From NCBI GenBank assembly GCA_026391855.1, contig JAPLDE010000057.1, positions 1-43,891 of the forward strand: a DNA stretch of 43,891 bases, written 5' to 3'. Shown here piece after piece: positions 22,722 through 32,373 of this stretch (position 1 is the first letter of the stretch; each line of letters starts with the position of its first letter). The position numbers were made by a program, and so were the translations under genes. The DNA is from Bacteroidota bacterium. Its GTDB lineage: Bacteria > Bacteroidota > Bacteroidia > Bacteroidales > CAIXZF01. The notes under the pieces were generated by a model that was not told where the DNA came from, did no database searches, and saw only the letters and a list, made by a program, of their open reading frames with translations.

Positions 22722-25721
22722 TTACTGGATTTGAATTTTTGTCCCTGAATTCAACTTAACCTCATTAAACGAATCAAGATTAAAGACCAGCCGAATCCTG
22801 TCTTTGAATGAACCAGTACTTGATTCAATATTTGAGGAAACAATAAAAGGGATGTAAAACTCGAAAAAATTCCAAAATCCTGTTTTCAGTCCGCCTTCGA
22901 TAAAAAATGGCGAATTCCGACCTGTTCCGGTACCGTGATCGTTCAACAGAAAGTTAATAAAGGGTTTGACGGGTATTCGCTTTAATTTTTTCGTCAAGTT
23001 GCTTGTGAAAGACAGAGAAATAAGCCATTGACTGTATCCCAGCCTGCTGCTGACCGGTGATACCAACCCTCCTTCTGTAAGGCTCATCTGCCTTGACCAG
23101 AAGGTTGCAGGGAAAGCGGTGAAACGATCAGGATACATACCCTGGAAAAGGTATTGTTCATTTCCGCTCCTTCCATTTGGAGAAAATGAATAAAAAGGGA
23201 CATCCGGATTCTTTTTCAACATAGTACCTGCGAAAAACCGGATATCCAGCCCTCTTTCCATGTCGTAGTAGCTTATCCGATAGTTAAAAGCCACAGAGGT
23301 TTTCAGCAATGACTGGCCGGATTCAGCAGAAACCAACAGGCTGAATGGATTGGTTATGCTGGTCTTATCTAACTGATATCCGACTTGAAGATACGAAATC
23401 ATTGTTGCCTTTTGCTGAAGTTCTATCCGGGCAAGATCTGAGGCTGAAATATAATTACCAAATACTTTCTGCCTCAAAGGATAATTCATTTTGTGTGTCC
23501 TGAAGTAAAGATCCAATCCGGTTTTTATTTTATGAAAGTTTTGATTAGCGGGTGCACCAAATTGGGTTCCTTCCAAGGAAATGACCGCCTTTCTGATGAA
23601 TTTATCATAGGGTGTGATGTTGTATGAGATTCTCCCAAACCCGGCCAGGTCATCATTATGGAATGCAAAAAAAGGCATGAAAAAATATTCAAGCGGTTTG
23701 GGAGTAAAGAATCTGTTATGCATTGCCAGACCAACCATATAACCATTTTCCCTGGTCCAATTTAATCCAGGGAAATACATAACAGTTCGTTTTTCAGGGT
23801 TTTCAAGAGAAAAATAAAGTTGTGTCCTTACCGGGTCAGCCTTGCATAAGATTCCTGTCGTGCGGATGTTATTATTGAGCCTGAATAATTCGGGAGTTAC
23901 ATGCCTGGGGTCAATTTTCAGTTCAGTATAATTACCATTAGGAATTTCGATCCATTTCTGCCCCTCAAAACCATCCACCCATTTTTCAAAACAGATTGAA
24001 TCGCCGAACATACCAGCGATAACCAATGGGGATGCCAACTCACCTTTATTTTTTACAAGAAGTTTATGATCTGTTACACGAACCAGTTTATAGTCTATCC
24101 GCTTGATTGTACCCAACAGATCATTAAAAAACCAGCTTAAGTTTTTGCCTGTAACAGTCTCGAATACATTGCAAAGATCATAGGGTTGAGGATGCCTGAA
24201 TTTCCATATATGATAGTAATCATGCATGACTGAATCATATAATGAGTCTCCGAGATATGCCCTCAGATAGTTAAAAGCAGATCCGGCTTTGTTATAAATC
24301 ATAAGACTATAGTTTTGGGTTGTATAGTCTTCCGAGGTCAGATTAATTGGTTGTTCGAGGTTGTCACGAGCAGCAGAAAGCCATTCGAGTTCCCTGATCA
24401 TCTTAACCGGCATATGCTGAATGTGAAAGAATTCAGCCAGTTTCAGATTTTTGATATAAACCTCCCAGAGCTTTTTTTGGGGATATCTTTCATTCATATA
24501 CCGCACCTCGCAGGCACTGGTGATTCCTTCATCCATGAAAGGATACCTTCGCTCATTCGATCCAAGAGCGCTGTAAAACCAATTATGTCCGATTTCGTGT
24601 GCAATTACTTCCTCCAATGACCAGGCATCTACCGTCACACCAATTATAGCAATACCAGGGTATTCCATACCGTTTCCGGCACTCAGGGCACCATTAACGG
24701 CAGTGAAACTTTGATACGGGTAGTCACCATTCCATTTTGAAAAACATTTTATCGCATTATTTACATAAGGGATGGCATCTTTCCATAGATATGCCTGCTG
24801 ATCGGGAAACATCACCCATGTGGTTACTTCCCTTCCGGAGTCAGGGAGTTTCACTTTCCCTTTTAAAACGTGGAATCGTTTATCAGCAAACCATGCGAAA
24901 TCGTGTATATGATCTGCATTATAACGGAGCGTCTTATTCTGTTCAGAAGAAGGTGGAAATTCATTTTCTTCGTTACCTGGCATTGTTATCCAGGCAGTAT
25001 CGGCAGCAAGTTTGTTGAGCAATTCGGCTTCCCGGGCATTTTGAAGGTTTCCTGTTGCACCCACAATATAATTAGCTGGAAGTGTGATACGTACATCGAA
25101 GGTTCCAAATTCGGAATAGTATTCACCCTGGTCCAGATATGACATGGGGTGCCATCCGGACCTGTCGTAAACAGCCGGTTTTGGATACCATTGCGAAATC
25201 TGATAAGAATCCCCGGTATGACCAAATCTTGAAGTTACTCCTTTGGGGATTTTAACATGGAAAGGTGTAGTGATCATCAGGGTGTCACCGTGCCTTATTT
25301 CTTTATTCAGCCATATCAGGCAAATATCGGGCTTGCCGGGTAATACATTCCATTGAACCTGCCTGCCGTCGACTTTAAAGTCCAATGAATCAATATATCC
25401 TTGTAATTCCGGATCATTAAACAACCTTGCCTTCCCATTCAAACCGGTTAGTTGACTGGCTAATTCTGTATTGTTATTAGAATAAGCATTTGGCCACAGG
25501 TGAAAATAAAGAAATTGAAGAGTATCGTAAGCGTTGTTAATATATTCAATTGTTTCGAATGCATTTAGTTCATTGTACTTATCATTTAGCGTAACATGAA
25601 TACGGTAATTAACCTCTTGCTGAAAATATTCCTGAGATAAAACCTTTGGACAAGTTTCAAGAATAATCAGAAAGGTGATCAATACCCTCCTGATCGAAGG
25701 AATACGGAGATGTGTCCTCAA
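22722..25721 (-). CDS. M1-family zinc metallopeptidase, secreted
   Basis: A 999-aa gluzincin. The signal-like N-terminus (VLITFLIILETC) precedes an M1 N-terminal beta domain. The catalytic domain has GMEYPGI (exopeptidase GxMEN equivalent, about 350), the zinc motif HEIGHNW at 375-381 and the third ligand E398 in MDEGITS, exactly HExxH-18-E. The C-terminal 370 residues are beta-rich and look like an outer-membrane or surface module, a layout known from Bacteroidetes M1 proteins. No T9SS tail was seen. No in-frame ATG occurs near the front, so a TTG at 25721, 10 bp after the stop of the small membrane protein gene, is the likely start. The two are probably co-transcribed. Confidence 0.88.
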   Translation of the reverse strand: MRTHLRIPSIRRVLITFLIILETCPKVLSQEYFQQEVNYRIHVTLNDKYNELNAFETIEYINNAYDTLQFLYFHLWPNAYSNNNTELASQLTGLNGKARLFNDPELQGYIDSLDFKVDGRQVQWNVLPGKPDICLIWLNKEIRHGDTLMITTPFHVKIPKGVTSRFGHTGDSYQISQWYPKPAVYDRSGWHPMSYLDQGEYYSEFGTFDVRITLPANYIVGATGNLQNAREAELLNKLAADTAWITMPGNEENEFPPSSEQNKTLRYNADHIHDFAWFADKRFHVLKGKVKLPDSGREVTTWVMFPDQQAYLWKDAIPYVNNAIKCFSKWNGDYPYQSFTAVNGALSAGNGMEYPGIAIIGVTVDAWSLEEVIAHEIGHNWFYSALGSNERRYPFMDEGITSACEVRYMNERYPQKKLWEVYIKNLKLAEFFHIQHMPVKMIRELEWLSAARDNLEQPINLTSEDYTTQNYSLMIYNKAGSAFNYLRAYLGDSLYDSVMHDYYHIWKFRHPQPYDLCNVFETVTGKNLSWFFNDLLGTIKRIDYKLVRVTDHKLLVKNKGELASPLVIAGMFGDSICFEKWVDGFEGQKWIEIPNGNYTELKIDPRHVTPELFRLNNNIRTTGILCKADPVRTQLYFSLENPEKRTVMYFPGLNWTRENGYMVGLAMHNRFFTPKPLEYFFMPFFAFHNDDLAGFGRISYNITPYDKFIRKAVISLEGTQFGAPANQNFHKIKTGLDLYFRTHKMNYPLRQKVFGNYISASDLARIELQQKATMISYLQVGYQLDKTSITNPFSLLVSAESGQSLLKTSVAFNYRISYYDMERGLDIRFFAGTMLKKNPDVPFYSFSPNGRSGNEQYLFQGMYPDRFTAFPATFWSRQMSLTEGGLVSPVSSRLGYSQWLISLSFTSNLTKKLKRIPVKPFINFLLNDHGTGTGRNSPFFIEGGLKTGFWNFFEFYIPFIVSSNIESSTGSFKDRIRLVFNLDSFNEVKLNSGTKIQIQ

Positions 25722-25731
25722 TAAATATCGA

Positions 25732-26052
25732 TTATAAGAGCAAAAGGAGGAGTAGAATAATAATTATTATTGCGGCACCGCTAAGATAGAGGACAACACC
25801 ATCTTTCTTAACAGTATCTCTAATTTCTTTGACTTCTTTTTTTAGTTCCTTTTTTTCTGCTGCGGTCATCTTCGATTTATCCATGTGGCGAATTTCATTA
25901 ATACGCTTTGTTAAGCGACTAATTTCTTCTGCAGATAATTTCTTCTCTGTCTGGGCGGGAGCAACAGATTTCGGACCTGTATTATCAGCAAATGCTGCCG
26001 ATGATCCAAATGTGAAGATCATCAAGATAGCAATAAAAATAAATTTTTTCAT
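25732..26052 (-). CDS. Small coiled-coil membrane protein, 106 aa
   Basis: From ATG at 26052 the product starts MKKFIFIAILMIFTFGSSAA, a signal peptide. A highly charged helical segment follows (SAEEISRLTKRINEIRHMDK, then KKELKKEVKEIRD). It ends in a C-terminal hydrophobic helix of Ile and Leu (AAIIIIILLLLLLL). I recognise this layout as a recurring small Bacteroidetes protein of unknown function, probably periplasmic with a membrane anchor. The frame extends to 26094 but the signal peptide fixes the start. Upstream are an 18-bp palindrome and the promoter module shared with the YcbB-like gene. Downstream by 10 bp is the M1 peptidase gene. Confidence 0.82.
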   Translation of the reverse strand: MKKFIFIAILMIFTFGSSAAFADNTGPKSVAPAQTEKKLSAEEISRLTKRINEIRHMDKSKMTAAEKKELKKEVKEIRDTVKKDGVVLYLSGAAIIIIILLLLLLL

Positions 26053-26070
26053 TGTGTATTCTGATTTTTT

Positions 26071-26088
26071 TATCACAATATTGTGATA
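26071..26088. promoter_or_regulatory. 18-bp perfect palindrome at the predicted transcription start
   Basis: TATCACAATATTGTGATA is its own reverse complement. It lies between the -7-like ACCTTTG (26092-26098) and the start codon at 26052, where a repressor would block initiation. It matches no operator I can name with confidence. Confidence 0.7.
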
Positions 26089-26091
26089 ATA

Positions 26092-26158
26092 CAAAGGTGA
26101 GCTGAGTGAGTCCGGAAAACCTTACACAATTTGCGATTAGAATTACATGATTCACACA
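26092..26158 (-). promoter_or_regulatory. 67-bp promoter module upstream of the small membrane protein gene, copy 2
   Basis: On the minus strand TGTGTGAATCATGTAATT starts at 26158, TGTGTAA is at module positions 31-37, TTTCCG at 41-46 and ACCTTTG at 61-67, the same positions as in 10456-10522. The module's upstream end overlaps the last codons of the disrupted ATPase gene. Confidence 0.75.
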
Positions 26159-28850
26159 TTGTTTAAACTTGCCTTTCGCATTTTCGGTCTTTGAACAATG
26201 TGGGCATAATTGCGCAACCTGTTGTTTATTTTTTTTCCGGCTTCATATATTATCAGGCATATGAAAAAGACAGCAATTGGAAAAATCCAATCTGATACAC
26301 CTAATGGGTATGTGTGAAAATAGAGATTGAGAAAGGGCAAATATACAATCAGCAATATACAGGTAACAGAGAGTAAGAATGCCAGAAGAAGATTTCTGTT
26401 TGAAAATAAATACTTTCCCAATGCATTTCCAGAAGTTCTTCTTGAAAGAATGTTGGCGTACTGACCGAAGATGATAGAAATAAATGTAATAGTGATTTCC
26501 TTGTTATAATTGTCGGTAGTATGCTGATTATGGGAATACGAAATCAGAAATGCTCCATAAGCGGCAAGGCCCATAACTAACCCGGAGAAAACAATTCCTT
26601 TCATTGAGGCTTTCGTAAGTATTTTATCCTTTGGATTCCTTGGTGGGTTTTTCATCACACTTTTTTCAGGTGGATCGTAGGTAAGCATCATAAGCGGAAA
26701 CATTTCACCAACTATGTCTATTAATAGAATTTGTACTGCTAATATTGGAATTGCGACACCAAATATAACACCAACAAACCCTATCAGTACGCAAGTCAGT
26801 TCTGCCATGTTGCATGAAAGATTTGTTTTAATCGTTTTTTCCAGATTGGTGAAAATGGTTCTACCTTCTTTTATAGCAACAACGATCGTTGAAAAATTGT
26901 CATCCAGTAAAATCATGTTTGCTGCTTCCTGGGCCACTTTGGAACCATTTTTCCCCATAGCAATTCCAATATCGGCTCTTTTTAAACTCAAGGTATCATT
27001 AACGCCATCACCGGTCACAGCAACAATTTCCCCCTGCTTCATAAGCAAATCAACTAATCGGAATTTATCATCAGGGGACACTCTTGAAAAAATTACTGCC
27101 CGGTTTTTGAAAACATCTTTAAGTTGTTTGTCAGTCATTGATTGCAAGGCATTTCCGTTGACAACTGTTGGGGACTCAGCGCCCTCATTTATTAATCCTA
27201 TATTTTTTGAAATTGCTTTAGCTGTTTCTTCATTGTCACCAGTAATTATGAAAACTTTAATATGTGCTTTAAAAACAGATTCAATAGCTGCTTCTACTTC
27301 CTTGTGGGGTGGGTCGAACATAGTAACGAACCCGGCAAAGATCAGGTCTTTTTCAACTTTATCAATTTCAATATCTTTTTTGTTGTCGAGGTCTTTATAG
27401 GCAATAGCGATTACGCGGAGTGCTTTTTCAGAAAATATTGCCGACATTGACAGAAATTCTTTTTTCTGAGCGTCAGACAATTTTTTTACGCTTCCCTCTG
27501 ATATAGCTTTTGTTGAAACATCCAGGATTGATTCTATCGAGCCTTTTACAAAAGCGATGACTTTATTGTGATGTAACCTGATGACAGTGGCTCTTTTACG
27601 AAATGAATCGAAGGCATATGTTTTTACCAGATGATAATCATTATCAATTTCGTCCAACTTAAACCCGGCTTTCATTGCCAGTGTTGAGAATGAGGTTTCA
27701 GTGGGGTCGCCAATAGAATACCAGGACGGATGGGATTTATCAGGTGGGCTTATTTTTCCGATGGATGAAAGATATCCGGAAAGAAAAAATATTTTCATAT
27801 CACCTAAGGAACCAGGTTTCATTACCTCCCCTTTTTCACCGGTGATAATACCTGATGGTTCGTATCCCAGACCAGATACAGTATAAGATTTCCCATTATA
27901 ATAGCAACCGTTAATGGTCATTTCGTTTTTTGTAATTGTTCCTGTTTTATCAGAAGCAATTACAGTAGCCGAACCTAATGTTTGAGCAGAGGCAATCTTC
28001 TTCACAATAGCATTTCTTTTTGCCAGTCTTGCCACTGCCAATGACAGAGCCATAGAAATTTGAGCAGGCAAACCTTCAGGCACCATTGCTGCAGCAACGC
28101 TTACAGAGAAAACAAGTGCCACTCCAAGAGTATCATTCATAAGCAAGCGTGAAGCAAAAAGAACAGCAGCAATTATTAAAGTGGCATAGGTCAGTTTTTT
28201 GGCAACATCAGCAATTTCGATTTGTACCGGGGCATTGGCAGATTTTATTTTTTGAGATGTCGAACTTATTTTACCAATTTCTGTTTGTGTTCCTGTTGCA
28301 TAAACAATACCGGTTGCTTCACCTCTGGCAACCGTTGTTCCCATGTAAATACAATTTTTAATTTCAGGATAAGACAGGTTTTTTTCTGTAATAAAGGAAT
28401 GGTCTTTGTTGGAAGGTAAGGATTCACCTGTTAATATAAATTCATTTGTTGAAAAATTATTTGATTCTATCAATCGAATATCTGCCGGAATACCAACACC
28501 TTCAAATAGTTTAACAATATCACCAGGCAGCAGGTCTATTACAGGAATTTCGGTTATTTTTCCGCTTCTTATCACATTGCATTTGTCTACAATCAAACTT
28601 TTCAGCGAAGCAAGAATATTTTCTGATTTTAGTTCCTCGTAGAAGCCAATAATAGCATTCAATATTACTATAATTATCAATATTGATCCATCGCGAAACT
28701 GGCCTAAATAAAACGATATTGCCGATGCAACAATTAAAATGAAAACAAGCGGGCTTATGAATTGACGGAAAAGAATTTTTATAACATTAATTGAATTAGT
28801 AGCTTTCAGAATGTTACGGCCATATTTTTGTTTGGCCGACTTAATTTTTC
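26152..28850 (-). pseudogene. P-type cation ATPase, main part, separated from its start by an IS66-type element
   Basis: Family IIA-like P-type ATPase (Ca2+ or other cation pump). With the 28 codons at 30330-30413 rejoined and one target-site copy removed, the frame is 924 aa and uninterrupted. Visible are the A-domain TGES loop (FILTGESLPSNK), MVPEGLP in M4, the phosphorylated Asp in SDKTGTITK (D326 of the rejoined protein), TGDGVND in the hinge, and about ten membrane helices. In the present state the frame meets TAG at 28855-28857 inside the element end. No ATG occurs in frame until rejoined residue 195, past the first membrane helices, so function is probably lost. Protein sequence is otherwise intact, so the insertion looks recent. 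Confidence 0.9.
28843..28850. repeat. Target-site duplication, left copy
   Basis: AATTTTTC directly abuts the left end of the element and is repeated exactly at 30330-30337. Eight bp is the length made by IS66-family transposition. Confidence 0.95.
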
Positions 28851-30329
28851 GTAACTATTCACCCTCCTTTTTCGGGTTAGGTTTATAAACTATTCGTTGT
28901 TTATATATAATTCGCGTTGACCAAAAATAAGCATATTTTGTGATGTTCCTTTGTAATAATTCAGCGACTTGCAATGGATCCTTTTGTAGAGATAGAACGA
29001 TTGAAAAAAATCATCCTTGAGCAATCTCTTATAATTGCAGATCTTAAATCCCGACTCGACAGATCCGATAATCCAAAGAATAGCAACAATAGTTCTATTC
29101 CGCCCAGTCATGATTATTCTCGACAGCCCAAAACAAAAAGCCTTAGGGAATCGAGCGGTAAAAAACCAGGAGGCCAACCAGGCCACGAAGGAACAACACT
29201 TGAGATGGTTCATGTCCCTGATAAGATTATTGAACATATTCCTGCATTTTGCAATTGCTGTGGACGTGATATGAGCAACATTCAAGAAGAGTTAATCGAA
29301 AGGCGACAAGAAGTTGTACTCCCTGAGATTAAACCAATTTTTGTTGAACACCAGGTTTTTCAGCGTACTTGTGTTTGTGGTCATACAATCGTGGCCGACT
29401 TTCCATCTGGAATTACTCCGGGGGTCAGCTACGGGCATAACATTGAAAGCCTTGTAGCCTACATGAATGCCCGGCAGTTCGTACCCTTTCACCGGCTGGC
29501 CGAGATGTTCCGCTACGTATTTAATACACCTATCAGTGAAGGAGCATTGGTGAGCGCAATTAACAGGGTTGCACAAAAAGCAGTTCCCGCATATGAACTC
29601 ATCCGTAAACGAGTAGAAACAGCAAAGGTTAATGGAGGAGATGAGACCGGAATGAAAATCAAAGGAGAAAAAGGATGGTTCTGGACGCTTCAGGGAAAAC
29701 TGTTCACATTTATCATAGCCTCGCTAAACAGGGGCTCACAAACCCTTGATGAAAATTTTCCCAAGGGTTTTGGCTTTTCTGTCCTGGTACACGATTGCTG
29801 GAGATGCTATTTTAAAGTTACCGCTTTGGCTCATCAAATTTGTTTGGCTCATTTACTCCGCGAATTCAATCATGTCAGCGACTGCTACAAAATTAAATGG
29901 GCAACTGACTTTAAACAACTCTTGGTAGAAACCATTGCTTTTAAAAAGACACTGCTACCAGAGGATTATGATAAACTACAATATCAAAGAACGGAATTTG
30001 AAGAACGATTGGACAAATTACTACAAGAACCCATCAACGACCAACATCCAATTGCAATAAGCCTTCAAGATCGTCTAATAAAATACAGACAACATATCTT
30101 TACCTTCTTGTACTATCATCAGGTTCCTCCAGATAACAATGGCTCGGAACGAGCAATCCGTAATGTCAAAGTCAAGCAGAAGATATCTGGTATGTTCATG
30201 TCCTTGAAAGGTGCTCAATCTTTTGCAATACTGAGATCGGTTATCGATACAGCCATTAAAAACAACCAGAATCCGTTGGTTGCCCTATCTCAGATTAACG
30301 CTCTGTAAACTTTAGGGGTGAATAGTTAC
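28851..30329 (+). mobile_element. IS66-family insertion sequence, complete, 1479 bp
   Basis: Bounded by perfect 14-bp terminal inverted repeats, GTAACTATTCACCC at 28851-28864 and GGGTGAATAGTTAC at 30316-30329, and flanked by an exact 8-bp duplication AATTTTTC. It encodes one transposase and no TnpA or TnpB accessory proteins, as in the single-gene subgroup of IS66 (ISBst12-like). It is inserted in the P-type ATPase gene in the opposite orientation to that gene. Confidence 0.96.
28974..30308 (+). CDS. IS66-family transposase
   Basis: A 444-aa transposase. The N-terminus is a coiled coil (EIERLKKIILEQSLIIADLK) followed by the SNNSSIPPSHD segment, GKKPGGQPGHEG and a zinc-finger-like block (CNCCGRDM, later CVCGH). 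The DDE core has Asp in GGDETGMK, Asp in LVHDCWRCYF and Glu in NNGSERAIRNVKVKQKISG, all characteristic of IS66 TnpC. The frame is intact and the element has perfect ends, so it may be active. The stop codon is at 30306-30308, 7 nt before the right terminal repeat. Confidence 0.96.
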   Translation: MDPFVEIERLKKIILEQSLIIADLKSRLDRSDNPKNSNNSSIPPSHDYSRQPKTKSLRESSGKKPGGQPGHEGTTLEMVHVPDKIIEHIPAFCNCCGRDMSNIQEELIERRQEVVLPEIKPIFVEHQVFQRTCVCGHTIVADFPSGITPGVSYGHNIESLVAYMNARQFVPFHRLAEMFRYVFNTPISEGALVSAINRVAQKAVPAYELIRKRVETAKVNGGDETGMKIKGEKGWFWTLQGKLFTFIIASLNRGSQTLDENFPKGFGFSVLVHDCWRCYFKVTALAHQICLAHLLREFNHVSDCYKIKWATDFKQLLVETIAFKKTLLPEDYDKLQYQRTEFEERLDKLLQEPINDQHPIAISLQDRLIKYRQHIFTFLYYHQVPPDNNGSERAIRNVKVKQKISGMFMSLKGAQSFAILRSVIDTAIKNNQNPLVALSQINAL

Positions 30330-30337
30330 AATTTTTC
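30330..30337. repeat. Target-site duplication, right copy
   Basis: AATTTTTC immediately after the right terminal repeat, identical to 28843-28850. Confidence 0.95.
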
Positions 30338-30413
30338 TTTCATCAAGACCACTCTTACCATCACTGTTATATTCTTTTATGACCTGCTCAATAGTTTCTT
30401 TGTAAAATTCCAT
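30330..30413 (-). pseudogene. P-type ATPase 5' fragment (first 28 codons)
   Basis: From ATG at 30413 this reads MEFYKETIEQVIKEYNSD then GKSGLDERKI and runs into the right end of the IS. It joins in frame to KSAKQKYGRNIL at 28842, restoring the usual N-terminal cytoplasmic segment of cation ATPases. It includes the right copy of the 8-bp target duplication (30330-30337). Confidence 0.9.
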
Positions 30414-30580
30414 AAATTGACAATTATTGAGGGGGGTATAAAAGCAATTTTCTTTATGTTGATGTTATTTAACAACATAGTAATTGTTATTCACCGGCAG
30501 GCAGCGCTTCCCAGCCGCCTCATGTTACCTTCTCGGGCCATTGTGCGGATGTAATCACTATTCGTAAGGCAGTCTTGTTC

Positions 30581-32050
30581 TCAGAATACGATATGAAACT
30601 CTACACGGCGGTTTATTGCCCTGCCTTGTGCAGTTTTGTTATCACCGACAGGTACAGTTTGTCCAAAACCGGTTGGTATCAATCTGTTTTCAGCAATACC
30701 TTTTTTCACGAGGTAGACCTTTACTGAGTTTGCCCTACGTTGGGAGAGGTCCAGGTTTTTTGCTGCATCACCCTGATTATCAGTATGTCCGTTGATCTCA
30801 AGGATATATTCCGGGTTTGTTTGCATCACTTTAACAACATTATCCAGGATTGGGAAGGAAGGAGGTTTAATAACATCCTTTGCTGTCTCAAACTGGACAC
30901 CTTTCAGGGCTTGTGCCAAGACTTTCCGGGTTTCTTCCTTAATTTCGGGGCAACCTTTATTAGCAGCTATCCCCGGAACATCCGGGCATTTGTCGTCAAT
31001 ATCAGGAATTCCATCGTTATCTCTGTCAGGGCATCCCATAGTAGCCTTAGGTCCTTTTTCAGTCGGACAGCGGTCTTCGGCATCCGGAATCCCATCACCA
31101 TCTGTATCAGGGCATCCCTGGAAGGCAGCGATACCGGCGACATTAGGGCATTTGTCCTCACTGTCAGGGATACCGTCACCATCTGTATCGGGGCATCCCT
31201 GGAAAGCTGCAATTCCAGCGACTGTCGGGCATTTATCCTCGCTATCAGGTATCCCGTCACCATCTGAGTCGGGGCATCCATCGAATTTAGCAATACCTTT
31301 CACATCCGGGCATTTGTCGAGGTAGTCAGCAATACCATCGTTATCTTTATCTAACGGACATCCTTCCGGGTTTACAGCCACACCTGCAGGTGTATTTGGA
31401 CATTTGTCCAGCTTATCGGCCACACCGTCATTATCACTGTCTTTGGGCGAGCCAAAACAAAATACCAAACCTAAGGTATGGGAAATAAAACCATCGTTAT
31501 CTTTGGCAACACGAAAATCCCTGTTATCACTTTTTAAGTCGTTATACAGAAGTTGATATTGTATTGCTACGATCTTCGTCAGTTTAATTTTTACACCACC
31601 CCCATAAGGCAGGATAAGGTCAGTTCCCCCACTTTTGATCCTGTCGCCGGAGAAACCTGCCAACCCGGCACCAATAGATAGAAACGGGGCTATTACCGCT
31701 TTTTCTTTTAACAAATGACCGTTATCAAACTTGTAAATCAGCTGCATGTTCAGGTCTGTCTTTTTTCCCAGAAAACCGATGCTATTCCCTCTCCAATAGT
31801 TATTATCTCCGATATCACCATATGACCCCTGCAACCCCAGATTAAAGGAAGGATTCAGATAGTGACAGAGCGCTAAGGAGCCGAAGCCATAAAATGGTTT
31901 ATCGGTTTTTAAGAAATTGTTGCCTGCATCGCTGTTGAATTCGGTTTTCCCCACAAAAATTCCGAATCCCCATTTATTATCAGCGTTTTGTGAATATGCC
32001 ATTCCAATTAATAAGCAAATCACTAAAAGAGTGAGTAAAATTTTTTTCAT
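30581..32050 (-). CDS. OmpA-family outer-membrane protein with thrombospondin type 3 repeats
   Basis: A 489-aa envelope protein. The signal peptide MKKILLTLLVICLLIGMAYS is followed by an N-terminal beta-barrel domain (about 20-205). Six calcium-binding thrombospondin type 3 repeats follow (pattern DxDxDGIxDxxDKCP...GCP, about 207-365). The C-terminal OmpA domain (about 375-489) contains INGHTDNQGDAAKNLDLSQR and RRVEF, which bind peptidoglycan. It tethers the outer membrane to the cell wall through an extended, calcium-stiffened linker. Length and order are typical of Bacteroidetes OmpA/MotB-like porins. It is divergent from cstA with a 323-bp intergenic region. Confidence 0.95.
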   Translation of the reverse strand: MKKILLTLLVICLLIGMAYSQNADNKWGFGIFVGKTEFNSDAGNNFLKTDKPFYGFGSLALCHYLNPSFNLGLQGSYGDIGDNNYWRGNSIGFLGKKTDLNMQLIYKFDNGHLLKEKAVIAPFLSIGAGLAGFSGDRIKSGGTDLILPYGGGVKIKLTKIVAIQYQLLYNDLKSDNRDFRVAKDNDGFISHTLGLVFCFGSPKDSDNDGVADKLDKCPNTPAGVAVNPEGCPLDKDNDGIADYLDKCPDVKGIAKFDGCPDSDGDGIPDSEDKCPTVAGIAAFQGCPDTDGDGIPDSEDKCPNVAGIAAFQGCPDTDGDGIPDAEDRCPTEKGPKATMGCPDRDNDGIPDIDDKCPDVPGIAANKGCPEIKEETRKVLAQALKGVQFETAKDVIKPPSFPILDNVVKVMQTNPEYILEINGHTDNQGDAAKNLDLSQRRANSVKVYLVKKGIAENRLIPTGFGQTVPVGDNKTAQGRAINRRVEFHIVF

Positions 32051-32373
32051 TGGTCTAAGTTTTCGTGAATATTAAAACATGTGATTGAATTGAAATCAAG
32101 AACAAAAAGAATAATAATCGCTAAAATATAAAATAAAATGAGTTTTTCCTAAAAAACAACTAATTTTTCAAGTACAAGAGTCTCTGAATCAAGAGATGTC
32201 AAGGTAAAATCCCTGAAAAGTAATCCAAGGTTAACAAACCGGAGGGTCGCTGAAATCGCTTAAAAATGTATAATTTTGTCAGTGAAATGGACCAAGGCCG
32301 ATCGCGATCGTTGCATCATAACAGACCTATTGATTTAAAACCCGGCTAGTCTTACTAATCTGATATACGGAAC
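32051..32373. other. Divergent intergenic region between the OmpA-like gene and cstA
   Basis: 323 bp without a gene. It contains TAATTTTG at 32271-32278 on the plus strand, a possible -7 element for cstA though about 95 nt from its start and without a clear -33 box. The 12-bp perfect palindrome CGATCGCGATCG lies at about 32297-32308. The rest is AT-rich. Confidence 0.6.

Noticed and set aside
26714..27400. Plus-strand 228-codon reading frame opposite the ATPase gene
   Set aside because: It is antisense to a well-conserved P-type ATPase frame and shows no recognisable domain.
29746..29928. Second small protein inside the IS element
   Set aside because: It is an out-of-frame shadow of the transposase and does not resemble TnpA or TnpB of IS66 elements.
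30900..31450. Regular repeats in the OmpA-like gene that could suggest a CRISPR or satellite array
   Set aside because: They are diverged in-frame repeats coding for thrombospondin type 3 calcium-binding motifs, with no unique spacers.
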